From the NCBI RefSeq assembly GCF_010731815.2, contig NZ_AP022593.1:4216001-4280000 (forward strand): DNA of 64,000 nt, read 5' to 3'. The position numbers and the translations under genes are program-made. Every line of letters starts with the position of its first letter. The stretch's first letter is position 1. This stretch comes from Mycolicibacterium arabiense. Its GTDB lineage: Bacteria > Actinomycetota > Actinomycetes > Mycobacteriales > Mycobacteriaceae. Shown here piece after piece: positions 17,115 through 27,084 of the stretch. The notes beneath the pieces were generated by a model, which made no database searches, had not been told where the DNA came from, and saw nothing but the letters and a program-made list of their open reading frames with translations.

Positions 17115-18008
17115 GTGGCCTTGAACACCATTGCGCTCGAACTCGTACCGTCCAACGTCGAGCGTGGACCACAGTTCGCGATCGACGAGGCCCACAAGGT
17201 GGTCACGCTGTCGGCGGAGGCGGGCATCGAGGGCCGGATCGGGCACGTCATGATCCCCGGGATGATCGAGGAGGACGACGACCGTCCGATCGAGATGAAG
17301 CCCAAGCTCGACGTACTGGACTACTGGTCGACGATCAAGCCGGAGCTGCCCGGCGTGCGCGGTCTGTGCACGCAGGTGACGTCGTTCCTCGACGAACCGG
17401 CGCTGCGCGCGCGACTGACCGAGCTGAGCGCCGCAGGCTTCGACGGCATCGCGTTCGTTGGCGTGCCCCGCACCATGAGCGACGGCGAAGGCGCAGGTGT
17501 GGCCCCCACCGACGCCTTGTCGATCTACGACGAGCTGGTGCCCAACCGCGGTGCCATCCTGATCCCCACCCGCGACGGGGAGCAGGGCCGGTTCAACTTC
17601 AAGTGCAAGCAGGGCGCCACCTACGGCATGACCCAGCTGCTCTACTCGGACGCGATCGTCGACTTCCTGCAGCAGTTCGCGAGGGAGACCGATCACCGTC
17701 CGGAGATCCTGCTGTCGTTCGGGTTCGTCCCCAAGGTCGAGTCCAAGGTCGGCCTGATCAAGTGGTTGATCCAGGACCCCGGGAACGCGGCCGTCGCGGC
17801 GGAGCAGGACTTCGTGCGCAGCCTCGCCGGCATGGAGCCCGGCGACAAGCGGACTGCGTTGGTCGACCTCTACAAGCGCGTCGTCGACGGCGTCGCCGAT
17901 CTCGGGTTCCCGCTCAGCATCCACCTCGAGGCCACCTACGGTGTCTCGCGCCCGGCGTTCGACACGTTCGCCGAGATGCTCGCCTACTGGTCGCCGCCGC
18001 AGGGCTGA
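17115..18008 (+). CDS. Non-canonical methylenetetrahydrofolate reductase homologue
   Basis: This 297-residue TIM-barrel-like protein starts with GTG 17115 after AGGAG and begins MALNTIALELVPSN. The text LELVPSNVERG, GHVMIPGMIEEDDDRP and KPKLDVLDYW matches my memory of the short monomeric mycobacterial proteins. Two of these were described in M. smegmatis as NADH-oxidising methylenetetrahydrofolate reductases lacking flavin. The reaction would give 5-methyl-THF for methionine synthesis. It is shorter and very diverged from MetF, so family naming rests on recall. No folate or methionine gene lies beside it. Confidence 0.65.
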   Translation: MALNTIALELVPSNVERGPQFAIDEAHKVVTLSAEAGIEGRIGHVMIPGMIEEDDDRPIEMKPKLDVLDYWSTIKPELPGVRGLCTQVTSFLDEPALRARLTELSAAGFDGIAFVGVPRTMSDGEGAGVAPTDALSIYDELVPNRGAILIPTRDGEQGRFNFKCKQGATYGMTQLLYSDAIVDFLQQFARETDHRPEILLSFGFVPKVESKVGLIKWLIQDPGNAAVAAEQDFVRSLAGMEPGDKRTALVDLYKRVVDGVADLGFPLSIHLEATYGVSRPAFDTFAEMLAYWSPPQG

Positions 18009-18033
18009 CCCGCCCGCGTGGCACGATCGACGT

Positions 18034-18774
18034 GTGCCGACCGCATCCGACCCGCTGACGAACTTCCCGGTCGACGCGCCGCCGCTCCCGTCGCCGGTCT
18101 TCACCACCCAACGGTGGAATGACCTCGTCTTCCTGCACTGGCCGGTCGACCCCGCCGCGGTCGCCCACCTCTTTCCTGCAGGCTGCCGCCCCGACGTGTT
18201 CGCCGACGGCATGACCTACGTCGGCCTCATCCCGTTCGCCATGTGCGACTTGTCGTTCGTCGCCCCGGTGCCCGTTCCGTACTTCGGTGACTTCCTCGAG
18301 ACCAACGTGCGGCTGTACTCCACCGACGATCGCGGCAGGCACGGCGTGCTGTTCCGGTCCCTGGAGACCGAACGCCTCGCGATGGTCGGTATCTCCCGTG
18401 CGACGCTTGGCCTTCCATACACCTGGGCACGAATGCGGTTGACCCGCAACGGCGATCGGATCACCTACGTCACCGCGCGCCGGTGGCCGGACCGCGGGTT
18501 GCGCTCGGAGGTCACCGTCGACGTCGGCGCACCCGTCACCGCCACGTCGCTGGAGACGTGGTTGACCGCGCGGTGGGGCGCTCACACCCGCAAGGCAGGC
18601 CGGACGTGGTGGGTGCCGAACGAGCATGCGCCGTGGACGTTTCGCGCTGCCGAGGTCGTGGGGATCGCCGACGAACTGGTGGCCGCGGCGGGTGTCACGC
18701 CCGCCGGTGAGCGGCTGAGGGCGCTGTTCTCCCCGGGTACGTTCACCCGGTTCGGCCGGCCCAGCGTCGTCTAG
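18034..18774 (+). CDS. DUF2071 (YqjF-like) protein
   Basis: This 246-residue protein starts with GTG at 18034, 25 bp after the reductase gene, and may be co-transcribed with it. It has the DUF2071 pattern: WNDLVFLHWPVDPAAVAHLFPAG, then DGMTYVGLIPF, a PYFGDFLETNVRLYS strand pair, and FFSLE-like FRSLETERL. The fold is acetoacetate-decarboxylase-like, but no enzyme activity is established for most members. It is soluble with no signal peptide. Confidence 0.8.
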   Translation: MPTASDPLTNFPVDAPPLPSPVFTTQRWNDLVFLHWPVDPAAVAHLFPAGCRPDVFADGMTYVGLIPFAMCDLSFVAPVPVPYFGDFLETNVRLYSTDDRGRHGVLFRSLETERLAMVGISRATLGLPYTWARMRLTRNGDRITYVTARRWPDRGLRSEVTVDVGAPVTATSLETWLTARWGAHTRKAGRTWWVPNEHAPWTFRAAEVVGIADELVAAAGVTPAGERLRALFSPGTFTRFGRPSVV

Positions 18775-18785
18775 CAGGGGGGCGT

Positions 18786-19223
18786 CTAGCCGGGCCCGCC
18801 GCCGGATGCCCCGAGCTGACCGACGACGCCGTAGAGATCGGCGACGCCCCAGTGTTCGACGATGCGCCCGTCGCGCACCCGCATGGCGTCGACGGTGTCG
18901 AACCGTACGGTGCGGCCGGTCGGGGCGATGCCGAGGAAGTCGCCGCGGTGCGTCCCGTGGTAGGTCTTGAAGGTCGTGACGAGATCGCCGTCGACGGTCT
19001 GCCAGTGGATCTCCGGGCGGAAGTCCGAAAAGGCTTCGCGCAGGCGGTGATACAGGATCCGCACGCCGTCCTTGTCGGCGGTGGTGCCGGGTTGGGGCGT
19101 GTGGTCGATGAAGTCGTCGGCGAACAGTTCCTCGAACAGCTCGAAGTCGCCGCGCCCCTGCACCTCCTCGGTGTTGCGTCGCACCACGGCGATCGCCTGC
19201 TCGCCTGCTTCGTCGTGACTCAT
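18786..19223 (-). CDS. SnoaL/NTF2-like protein
   Basis: This 145-residue cone-fold protein begins MSHDEAGEQAIAVVRRN. A helix with FEELFADDFIDHTPQPG is followed by strands HWQTVDGDLVTTFKTYHGTH and FDTVDAMRVRDGRIVEHWGVAD, the typical SnoaL-like polyketide-cyclase/isomerase ending. Such proteins bind small hydrophobic ligands. The start shares ATGA with the stop of the upstream MmyB regulator, so the two form an operon and the protein probably belongs to that regulator's response. Confidence 0.85.
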   Translation of the reverse strand: MSHDEAGEQAIAVVRRNTEEVQGRGDFELFEELFADDFIDHTPQPGTTADKDGVRILYHRLREAFSDFRPEIHWQTVDGDLVTTFKTYHGTHRGDFLGIAPTGRTVRFDTVDAMRVRDGRIVEHWGVADLYGVVGQLGASGGGPG

Positions 19224-20155
19224 CGATCTGCGTCCTCTCGGAGCGTGGCCGTCCGCTCGGGCGGCGTCTCGGGTTCGGGCTCGTGCCAGTTGGCGAGGAG
19301 CCGCAGGGCGGTGTCCGAGGGTGAACCGGGGTCGGTGGTGTAGACGATCAGCGTCTGGTCCTCGTCGCCGCCCGGATTCAACGCCTGGTAGCGCACGGTG
19401 AGGTCGCCGACCACCGGGTGGTGGTAGCCCTTGGTTCCCGTGTTGCGGCGCTGCACGTCGTGGCGCGGCCACCAGGTACGGAACTCCTCGGAGTGGATGG
19501 ACAGGTCGCCGACCAGTTCGGAGAGCTTCGGGTCGTCGGGGTGTCTGCCCGCGTCGTCGCGCAGCATCGCGACGGTGTCCATCGCCACCTGCTTCCAGTC
19601 CTCGTACAGCTCGCGGGCGTGGGGGTCGAGGAAGACGAACCGGGCCTGATTGCGTTGCGGCGCAGGCAGACGCAGGAAGTCGGTGATGAGCGCGCCCGCC
19701 AGCCGGTTGTGCGCGAGGACATCGAGCCGGCGACCCAGGATGAAGGCCGGTGACGCCGCGTCGTCGAGCCGCTCCATCAGGTGCAACGTGGTCGGGTCGA
19801 CGTGCTGGGGGCGGGGGCGACTCCTGCGCTTGGCCGGCTGCGGGCGGCCGAGCCGGTGCAGGTGGTCGCGTTCGGCGTCGTTCAGCCGGAGCGCCGTGGC
19901 CAGTGCGTCTAGGACGTCGACCGACGCGCTGCGGCTGCGACCCTGCTCGAGCCGGGTGTAGTAGTCGACGCTCACGCCGGCCAACTGCGCCAGTTCCTCG
20001 CGGCGCAGACCCGGCACCCGCCTGCGGGCGAACTCGCCTCGCAGGCCGACCTCCTCGGGGCTGATCCGGGCGCGTCGACTACTGAGGAACTCGGCGAGGT
20101 CGTTGCGGTGGTCGTCCACGAACACCAGTCTGACGTGCGATGCGGGCCTCGGCAT
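19220..20155 (-). CDS. MmyB-type helix-turn-helix regulator
   Basis: This 311-residue regulator has an N-terminal HTH with LAEFLSSRRARISPEEVGL and VPGLRREELAQLAGVSVDYY. A PAS-like MmyB domain carries FILGRRLDVLAHNRLAGALI and ends VYTTDPGSPSDTALRLLANW. It is a paralogue of the regulator at 13798-14649. ATG 20155 is used here; internal GTG codons near 20119 would give a shorter N-terminus more like the other family members. It is divergent from two SDR genes and co-transcribed with a SnoaL-like gene, its likely targets. Confidence 0.87.
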   Translation of the reverse strand: MPRPASHVRLVFVDDHRNDLAEFLSSRRARISPEEVGLRGEFARRRVPGLRREELAQLAGVSVDYYTRLEQGRSRSASVDVLDALATALRLNDAERDHLHRLGRPQPAKRRSRPRPQHVDPTTLHLMERLDDAASPAFILGRRLDVLAHNRLAGALITDFLRLPAPQRNQARFVFLDPHARELYEDWKQVAMDTVAMLRDDAGRHPDDPKLSELVGDLSIHSEEFRTWWPRHDVQRRNTGTKGYHHPVVGDLTVRYQALNPGGDEDQTLIVYTTDPGSPSDTALRLLANWHEPEPETPPERTATLREDADR

Positions 20156-20281
20156 CTTCGAGGGTGGCCCATTCTGTCCCCCGATCGGCTGGGCACCCTT
20201 GGGCCCCTCTGGGCGGGAGTGCGGGTGGTTGATTCGAGTGCAGTGATCCGGCTGCGCAATCAATGGAGAAAGGAACACGTC

Positions 20282-21058
20282 ATGTCGACAGTCATCGCAT
20301 CCACCCCGCTGACCGGCCGCACCGCCGTGGTGACCGGAGCGTCCAGCGGCATCGGCGAGGCCACCGCGCTGCGGTTGGCGGGGCTCGGTGCGAAGGTCGC
20401 GGTCGCGGCCCGTCGCAAGGACAACCTCGACGCATTGGTCGAGCGCATCACCGCCGACGGCGGCATCGCACTGGCCGTTCCGCTCGACGTCACCGACCGC
20501 GACGCCGTGACCGCCGCCGCCGAGCGGGTAGCGGCAGAACTCGGGCGCGTAGATCTGGTGTTCGCCAACGCCGGCGTGCAGCTCGTCTCGGCCATCGACG
20601 ACCTTCGGGTCGACGACTGGCAGCGCCAGATCAACCTCAACGTGACCGGGGTGATGAACACGATCGGTGCGTTCGTGCCGCAGCTCGTGGCAGCCGGCGC
20701 GGCGGGCGGCCCCGCCGATCTGATCACCACGTCGTCCATCGCGGCGACGCGCGTGCTGGAGAAGTTCTCGGTGTACTCCGGCACGAAGGCGTACCTGAGC
20801 CAGCTGACGCGGCTGCTCCGGGTCGAGCTGGGCCGCAAGATGGTCCGCGTCTCGACCGTCGAACCGGGCATGGTCGACACCGAACTGCCCGACCACGTCA
20901 CCGACCCCGACGCCAGCAAGCTGATGGCCGACCTGCTCACCGAGATCGAGGTGCTGAGCCCGGCCGACGTCGCCGAGACCGTGGCGTTCATCGCGTCGGT
21001 GCCGCGTCACGTGAACCTGACCGAGATCACCATTCTGCCCACCCAGCAAGCCATTTGA
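20282..21058 (+). CDS. SDR-family oxidoreductase
   Basis: This 258-residue classical SDR has TGASSGIG for cofactor binding, NAG in VFANAGVQ, catalytic Ser in TTSSIAA and YSGTK (YxxxK). A strong AGAAAGGA precedes the ATG. It ends NLTEITILPTQQAI, characteristic of the YdfG/serine-dehydrogenase-like group that often prefers NADP(H). It is divergent from the MmyB regulator and followed 36 bp later by a related SDR, probably in one transcript. Confidence 0.87.
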   Translation: MSTVIASTPLTGRTAVVTGASSGIGEATALRLAGLGAKVAVAARRKDNLDALVERITADGGIALAVPLDVTDRDAVTAAAERVAAELGRVDLVFANAGVQLVSAIDDLRVDDWQRQINLNVTGVMNTIGAFVPQLVAAGAAGGPADLITTSSIAATRVLEKFSVYSGTKAYLSQLTRLLRVELGRKMVRVSTVEPGMVDTELPDHVTDPDASKLMADLLTEIEVLSPADVAETVAFIASVPRHVNLTEITILPTQQAI

Positions 21059-21094
21059 GAATCGCCACCACGGCGGAGAGAGAGAAGGAAGAAG

Positions 21095-21829
21095 ATGTCC
21101 AACGACGAGAAGGTCGTTCTGATCACCGGTGCCAGCAGCGGCATCGGGGAAGCCACCGCACTGCGACTGGCACGTGATGGCCACCGCGTGTTCCTGGGCG
21201 CCAGGCGCGCCGACCGGCTCGAGGAACTGGTCGGTCGCATCACCGCCGCCGGTGGGCAGGCCGCGTTCCGGCGTCTCGACGTCACCGACGCGGCCGACGT
21301 CGAGCGCTTCGTGGCAGCAGCCCGGGAACACTTCGGACGCGTCGACGTCATCTTAAACAACGCAGGCGTGATGCCGCTGTCGCCGTTGTCCGCGCGCAAG
21401 GTCGACGAATGGGACCGCATGATCGACGTCAACGTGCGGGGTGTCCTGCACGGGATCAGCGCCGTGCTGCCGGTGATGACGGCGCAGGGCGGCGGACACG
21501 TCGTCAACGTGGCGTCGGTCGGCGCGTACGAGGTGGTGCCCACGTCGGCGGTGTACAGCGCGACGAAGTTCGCCGTGCGTGCGATCACCGAGGGGCTCCG
21601 CCAGGAGTCCGACGGCGACGTCAGGGTGACGCTGATCTCACCTGGTGTCACGGAGTCCGAACTGGCCGAGTCGATCTCGGATTCGGGCGCTCGCGACGCC
21701 ATGGAGGCCTACCGTGCCGTGGCGTTGCCTGCCTCGGCGATCGCGGACGCCATCGGTTATGCCGTCGGGCAACCGCGCGAGGTCGACGTCAACGAGATCA
21801 TCGTGCGGCCCGCGGCGAGCGCGCAGTAG
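21095..21829 (+). CDS. SDR-family oxidoreductase
   Basis: This 244-residue SDR is closely related to its upstream neighbour (same TGASSGIGEATALRL segment), suggesting tandem duplication. The motifs are ITGASSGIG, NNAGVMPLSPL, catalytic Ser in VASVGAY and YSATK. AAGGAAG lies before the ATG. The ending VNEIIVRPAASAQ fits the YdfG-like group. The last 32 bp overlap the convergent GNAT gene. Substrate is unknown. Confidence 0.87.
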   Translation: MSNDEKVVLITGASSGIGEATALRLARDGHRVFLGARRADRLEELVGRITAAGGQAAFRRLDVTDAADVERFVAAAREHFGRVDVILNNAGVMPLSPLSARKVDEWDRMIDVNVRGVLHGISAVLPVMTAQGGGHVVNVASVGAYEVVPTSAVYSATKFAVRAITEGLRQESDGDVRVTLISPGVTESELAESISDSGARDAMEAYRAVALPASAIADAIGYAVGQPREVDVNEIIVRPAASAQ

Positions 21830-22277
21830 CCCCGACCGCCTTGCTGAAGAAGACCCGGCGGTAGCCGTCCTGGGTACCGCGGCCGGTCTCGGTGTAACCG
21901 CGACGCGGGTAGTACTCGAGGTTCTCGGTCATGAGTTCGTTGGTGACGAGCCGCACCTCCGTCAGACCCAGTTCGGCTGCGTCGAGTTCGGCTCGGTCCA
22001 ACAGGATTCGGCCGTAGCCACCGCCGCGTGCCGATTCCGCGACGGCGACGGTGTCCAGGAGCAGGTGGTCGGGCTTTGCCAGCGTGACGACCATGCCGAG
22101 CAAGCCGTCGGTACCGTCGATCACCCAGATCCTGCCCTCGTCGAGCAGCGCGCCGTAGTCGGCGAGCATGGGCGCGGGCGGCTTGCCGATTCGCTCCACG
22201 TACATCGCGAAGGCCTCTGCGACGAGGGCGGTGACCGCCGCGACGTCGGCATGGGTCGCGCGTCGCGGATCGGCCAT
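21798..22277 (-). CDS. GNAT N-acetyltransferase
   Basis: This 159-residue protein has a GNAT fold: N-terminal RRATHADVAAVTALV helix, strand DTVAVAESARGGGYGRILL with the acetyl-CoA-binding R/Q-x-x-G-x-G/A loop, then EVRLVTNELMTENLEYYPRRGY, the classic late-domain motif. The acceptor is unknown. The 3' end overlaps the convergent SDR by 32 bp. Confidence 0.87.
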   Translation of the reverse strand: MADPRRATHADVAAVTALVAEAFAMYVERIGKPPAPMLADYGALLDEGRIWVIDGTDGLLGMVVTLAKPDHLLLDTVAVAESARGGGYGRILLDRAELDAAELGLTEVRLVTNELMTENLEYYPRRGYTETGRGTQDGYRRVFFSKAVGATARSPRAAR

Positions 22278-22296
22278 GGATGCAGCGTAGTTCGCG

Positions 22297-23763
22297 TTAC
22301 GCGGCGGCTGCGTCGTTCGCCGGGTCGTCGGTCGCGTCGTCGGTCGCGTCGTCGGTCGACGGGGCCTCCGCCGGTGTCTCGGGGGCGGGGGCCCTGGTCT
22401 CGGGGGCGGAGGTCTCGGGGGTGGTGGTCTCGGCCTCCGGTTCCGGGGCCACCGTCTCGGCGGTGTCCGTGCTGCCGACGCTGGTGGCGGGTCCCGGGTC
22501 GACGCCGCCGGGGGTCACCTTGTTGCCGTCCGACACCAGGGTGGGGCGCAGGCCGTCGTCGCTTTCGGTGGCGGCGGGCGCCGCGTCAGTCGCGGGCTCG
22601 TCGTCCAATGCCGTTGCGACGGTAGAGGTTTCGTCGGTGTCCGCAGCGGAGGATCGGGCCAGGGCCGAGGTGGTGGGTGCGCTGTCCGACACCCGCACTG
22701 TGGGGGCCGGCGCACCGCCGGTCACCGCGTCGGTGACGCCCCGGATCAGCGCACCCGGGACGCCGAGCAGGGCCTCGATGATCTTGCCCGGGGGCGTGAT
22801 CAGCGAGAACGGGACGTGCTCGCCTGCCGTCGCGTAAGTGCGGTCGGTGTAACCCATGTCGACGACGAGGCGCAGCAGCGGCTCGATAACGGCGAGCAGT
22901 GGCCGCGTCAGCGGCGTCAGGCCCAGGTTCGCGGAGATCTCCCGGATCGGCCCCAGCAGCGGCAGATGCGCGTTCCGGTACAGCACGTAGGTGTCGATAC
23001 CTCCCGCGGAGTTCACCACCGTGGTCGTGACCTTGGGGGCGGTGGCCGGATCGATCGGGTTGTAGTGCCGGTCGGGGTGGGCGTACCGGATCCCGAACAC
23101 CGAATTGAGCACCGACAGTGGGTTGAAGTAGGCGGGGAAGTCGGCGATCGGGTCGTATTCGAGTGCGTGATAGGTGGTGTGGTAGCGCGTCGGTTGACTG
23201 GGCGCGACGGGGTCGATGATGAAGGGGATGCTCAGGCCCGGGAAACGGCCGAAGATGCCCCCGTTCGGGGCGAACGGCGACGCGATCATGACGAACGTCA
23301 GCTGCGACGTCGGCGGCGGCGGGCCGGTGGGCGGTGGCGCGTCCACCGGGATCGCCTGCAGCTCGCGTCGTGCCCGCTCGGCGACCAGCGCGCCCTCGGA
23401 GTAACCCACGGCCGTCAGCTGCGCTTCGGCCGACCGTGAGGAGATCTCCGCCAGCATCACGGGAACGCCCGCGTCCCGACTGCCTGCGAGATCGTAGTTC
23501 GCGGGGTAGACGACCGGCGCGTACCCGAAGCCCGCGGGCTGCACCGTGCCGGACAGCTTGGCCTGAACCCTCTCGCCGAATACGTCCGAACGTCCCCCGG
23601 CGCCGATCACGGTGCTGGCGAGCGTCACCGCGGAACTCACCGGCGGGGTGCTCGGAGTGAGCCCCGCACCGAGCACCAGGGTGCTGCACACGCTCGCCGT
23701 GGCGACCGCGGTCAGGGCCGCGGTCCTGGTCCTCCGCTGCTGTCGATGCTGATGTCGAGCCAC
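22297..23763 (-). CDS. Secreted PE-PPE-domain alpha/beta hydrolase with acidic C-terminal tail
   Basis: GTG 23761-23763 follows GGGGGA. The 488-residue product has a basic N-terminus and hydrophobic signal segment. The hydrolase domain has the nucleophile elbow GYSEGA, then FVMIASPFAPNGGIFGRF and the YDPIADFPAYFNP motif, typical of the PE-PPE (serine hydrolase) domain. The last 130 residues are low complexity, rich in Thr, Pro, Glu, Ala and Asp, with tandem DDAT repeats. No PE or PPE N-terminal domain is present. It is probably a cell-envelope esterase. The tail mirrors the spacer of the hydrolase at 11921-13693 but is at the opposite end. Confidence 0.8.
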   Translation of the reverse strand: MARHQHRQQRRTRTAALTAVATASVCSTLVLGAGLTPSTPPVSSAVTLASTVIGAGGRSDVFGERVQAKLSGTVQPAGFGYAPVVYPANYDLAGSRDAGVPVMLAEISSRSAEAQLTAVGYSEGALVAERARRELQAIPVDAPPPTGPPPPTSQLTFVMIASPFAPNGGIFGRFPGLSIPFIIDPVAPSQPTRYHTTYHALEYDPIADFPAYFNPLSVLNSVFGIRYAHPDRHYNPIDPATAPKVTTTVVNSAGGIDTYVLYRNAHLPLLGPIREISANLGLTPLTRPLLAVIEPLLRLVVDMGYTDRTYATAGEHVPFSLITPPGKIIEALLGVPGALIRGVTDAVTGGAPAPTVRVSDSAPTTSALARSSAADTDETSTVATALDDEPATDAAPAATESDDGLRPTLVSDGNKVTPGGVDPGPATSVGSTDTAETVAPEPEAETTTPETSAPETRAPAPETPAEAPSTDDATDDATDDPANDAAAA

Positions 23764-23873
23764 GCATTCCCCCGATTTCGTGCTGCGCAACGTCCGCGCG
23801 CCATGGACGCTACCGCGTCACCGGCAGGTCCAGCCCGGTTTCCGACGGCCGCGTGCCGGATGCGGCAACGCGA

Positions 23874-23904
23874 ACGGCGACGCCCCCGTCGGGAACGTCG
23901 CCGT
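23874..23904. terminator. Candidate hairpin terminator
   Basis: ACGGCGACG and CGTCGCCGT form a perfect 9-bp stem with a 13-nt loop. It lies downstream of the lipoprotein gene and upstream of the PE-PPE hydrolase gene, both on the minus strand. There is no T-run. Confidence 0.45.
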
Positions 23905-23929
23905 CGCTGGCGTGTGACCGGAGCCGGGG

Positions 23930-24427
23930 CTACGGGCAGGTGACCTCGATTTCGAATGGCTTGTTCACCGGGGACATCGGGTTGGCCATGTCGATTCCGG
24001 TGGCGTTTCCGCTGATCTTGTAGGTGTTGCCGTCCTTGACGGCCGTGGCCTCACCAGCGCCCGCACCGACGGCGAGCGTCACGCCGTTGACGTTGCCGAG
24101 CCCGACGGCGGTGACGGTCGGCGTGTCGCCCTCGCTGACGACGGCCGAGATGCCCGTGGTGCCCTGGCCGATCGCGATGTTCATGTTGCCGCCCATGGCC
24201 TGGCAGACCACCGTGCCGTCGATCTTCTGGTCCTGGCCGTCGATGCTGACCTTCGAGCCCCCGGCTTCGGCACTTGCCGATTCCGAAGCAGACGACGAGG
24301 CCGACGAACTGGACTCCGACGAGGCGGACGACGAGGAACTCGGCGACGCCTCTTCGCTCGACGAGCAACCGGACAGGCCGGCGACCAACGCCGCGCCGCT
24401 CAGGGCAATCAGCAAGCCACGCTTCAC
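23930..24427 (-). CDS. LpqH-like (19-kDa antigen family) lipoprotein
   Basis: GTG 24425-24427 is preceded by AAGGAG with seven-base spacing. The 165-residue product has a short basic N-region, a hydrophobic core and lipobox LSGC, giving a diacylglyceryl cysteine at about residue 21. A Ser-rich linker (about 25-55) follows, then a domain with [28 protein letters not shown] and a C-terminal EIEVTCP. The two late cysteines probably form a disulfide, as in the 19-kDa lipoprotein family. It is a surface-exposed envelope lipoprotein of unknown function, divergent from tgt. Confidence 0.88.
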   Translation of the reverse strand: MKRGLLIALSGAALVAGLSGCSSSEEASPSSSSSASSESSSSASSSASESASAEAGGSKVSIDGQDQKIDGTVVCQAMGGNMNIAIGQGTTGISAVVSEGDTPTVTAVGLGNVNGVTLAVGAGAGEATAVKDGNTYKISGNATGIDMANPMSPVNKPFEIEVTCP

Positions 24428-24485
24428 GGGTGTTCTCCTTCGGTGATCGCGACCCATCAAGATCGGTGGGTCATCCTCCGTATGA

Positions 24486-25841
<1,356 letters not shown>

Positions 25842-25845
25842 AGGG

Positions 25846-27066
25846 ATGACGACAGCGCAAGCGCAGACGCTGCTGATGCAGCTGCTCGACCCGTCGAACC
25901 GCGCCGACCCGTATCCGGTCTACGAACGGATCCGCGAGTCGGGCCCACTGCTGCTGCCGGAGGCGCATCTGGCCGTGTTCTCCAGGTTCCGCGACTGCGA
26001 CGACGTACTCCGGCACCCCGACTCGGCCAGCGACGGCACCAAGTCGACGATGGTGCAGCGCCGCATGGCCGAAGGCGAGGTGGTCCGCCCGCTGGGGACG
26101 CCCGGGTTCCTGTTCCTCGACCCGCCCGACCACACCCGGCTGCGCAGGCTCGTCAGCAAGGCGTTCGTGCCCAAGGTGGTCAAGGCGCTCGAGCCCGACA
26201 TCACCGCGATGGTCGACGACATGCTGGACCGCGTGGCCGACGCCGGCCGCCTCGACGTCATCTCCGACCTGGCCTACCCGCTGCCCGTTGCGGTGATCTG
26301 CCGACTCCTCGGGGTGCCGCTGGAGGACGAGCCGAAGTTCAGCCGCGCCTCGGCCGTGCTCGCCCAGGCCCTCGACCCGTTCATCACCGTCACCGGCGAG
26401 ATGCCCGACAACGTCGACGAACGGCTGCAGGCAGGCGACTGGCTGCGCGGCTACCTGCGCGAACTGATCGACCTGCGCCGCAGCGCGCCCCGCGATGACC
26501 TGATCTCGGGGCTGATCGCGGCGGAGGAAGCGGGTGACCAGCTCACCGAGGACGAGATCGTCGCAACGTGCAACCTGCTGCTGATCGCCGGGCACGAGAC
26601 GACGGTCAACCTCATCGCCAACGCCATGCTCGCGATGCTCCGCCAGCCCGGGCAGTGGACGGCGCTGGCGAACGACCCGAGCCGGGTGGCCGCGGTGGTC
26701 GAGGAGACCATGCGCCACGACCCGCCGGTGCAGCTCGCGATGCGGATCGCGGGGGAGGACCTGACCATCGGATCCACTCGGCTGGCCAAGGGCGACACGA
26801 TGATGATGCTGCTCGCCGCGGCGCACCGCGACCCCGAGGCATTCGACCGTCCCGACGTCTTCGACCCCGACCGCGATGGCATCCGCCACCTCGGCTTCGG
26901 CAAGGGGCCGCACTTCTGTCTTGGCGCGCCGCTGGCCCGGTTGGAGGCGTCGGTGGCGTTGCGTGCGGTGACGGCTCGCTTCCCCGGCGCGACGATCGGC
27001 GGCGAGCCCGTCTACAAGCCGAACCTCACGCTGCGCGGCATGGAGTCGCTGCCCGTCACGCTGTAG
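25846..27066 (+). CDS. Cytochrome P450
   Basis: This 406-residue soluble bacterial class-I P450 shows the I-helix oxygen-activation motif AGHETT, the K-helix ExxR in EETMR, and the haem-ligand loop FGKGPHFCLGAPLARLE with the axial Cys. FLDPPDHTRLRRLV is the conserved C-helix region. ATG 25846 is four bases after the tgt stop. No ferredoxin is adjacent, so electrons come from elsewhere. I cannot assign a CYP family or substrate. The following CoA-transferase may belong to the same pathway. Confidence 0.94.
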   Translation: MTTAQAQTLLMQLLDPSNRADPYPVYERIRESGPLLLPEAHLAVFSRFRDCDDVLRHPDSASDGTKSTMVQRRMAEGEVVRPLGTPGFLFLDPPDHTRLRRLVSKAFVPKVVKALEPDITAMVDDMLDRVADAGRLDVISDLAYPLPVAVICRLLGVPLEDEPKFSRASAVLAQALDPFITVTGEMPDNVDERLQAGDWLRGYLRELIDLRRSAPRDDLISGLIAAEEAGDQLTEDEIVATCNLLLIAGHETTVNLIANAMLAMLRQPGQWTALANDPSRVAAVVEETMRHDPPVQLAMRIAGEDLTIGSTRLAKGDTMMMLLAAAHRDPEAFDRPDVFDPDRDGIRHLGFGKGPHFCLGAPLARLEASVALRAVTARFPGATIGGEPVYKPNLTLRGMESLPVTL

Positions 27067-27084
27067 CCGGGATAGGGTCGCGCC

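Noticed and set aside
21798..21829. Overlap of SDR and GNAT genes as an annotation error
   Set aside because: Both termini are supported by their domain patterns; a 32-bp convergent overlap is acceptable.
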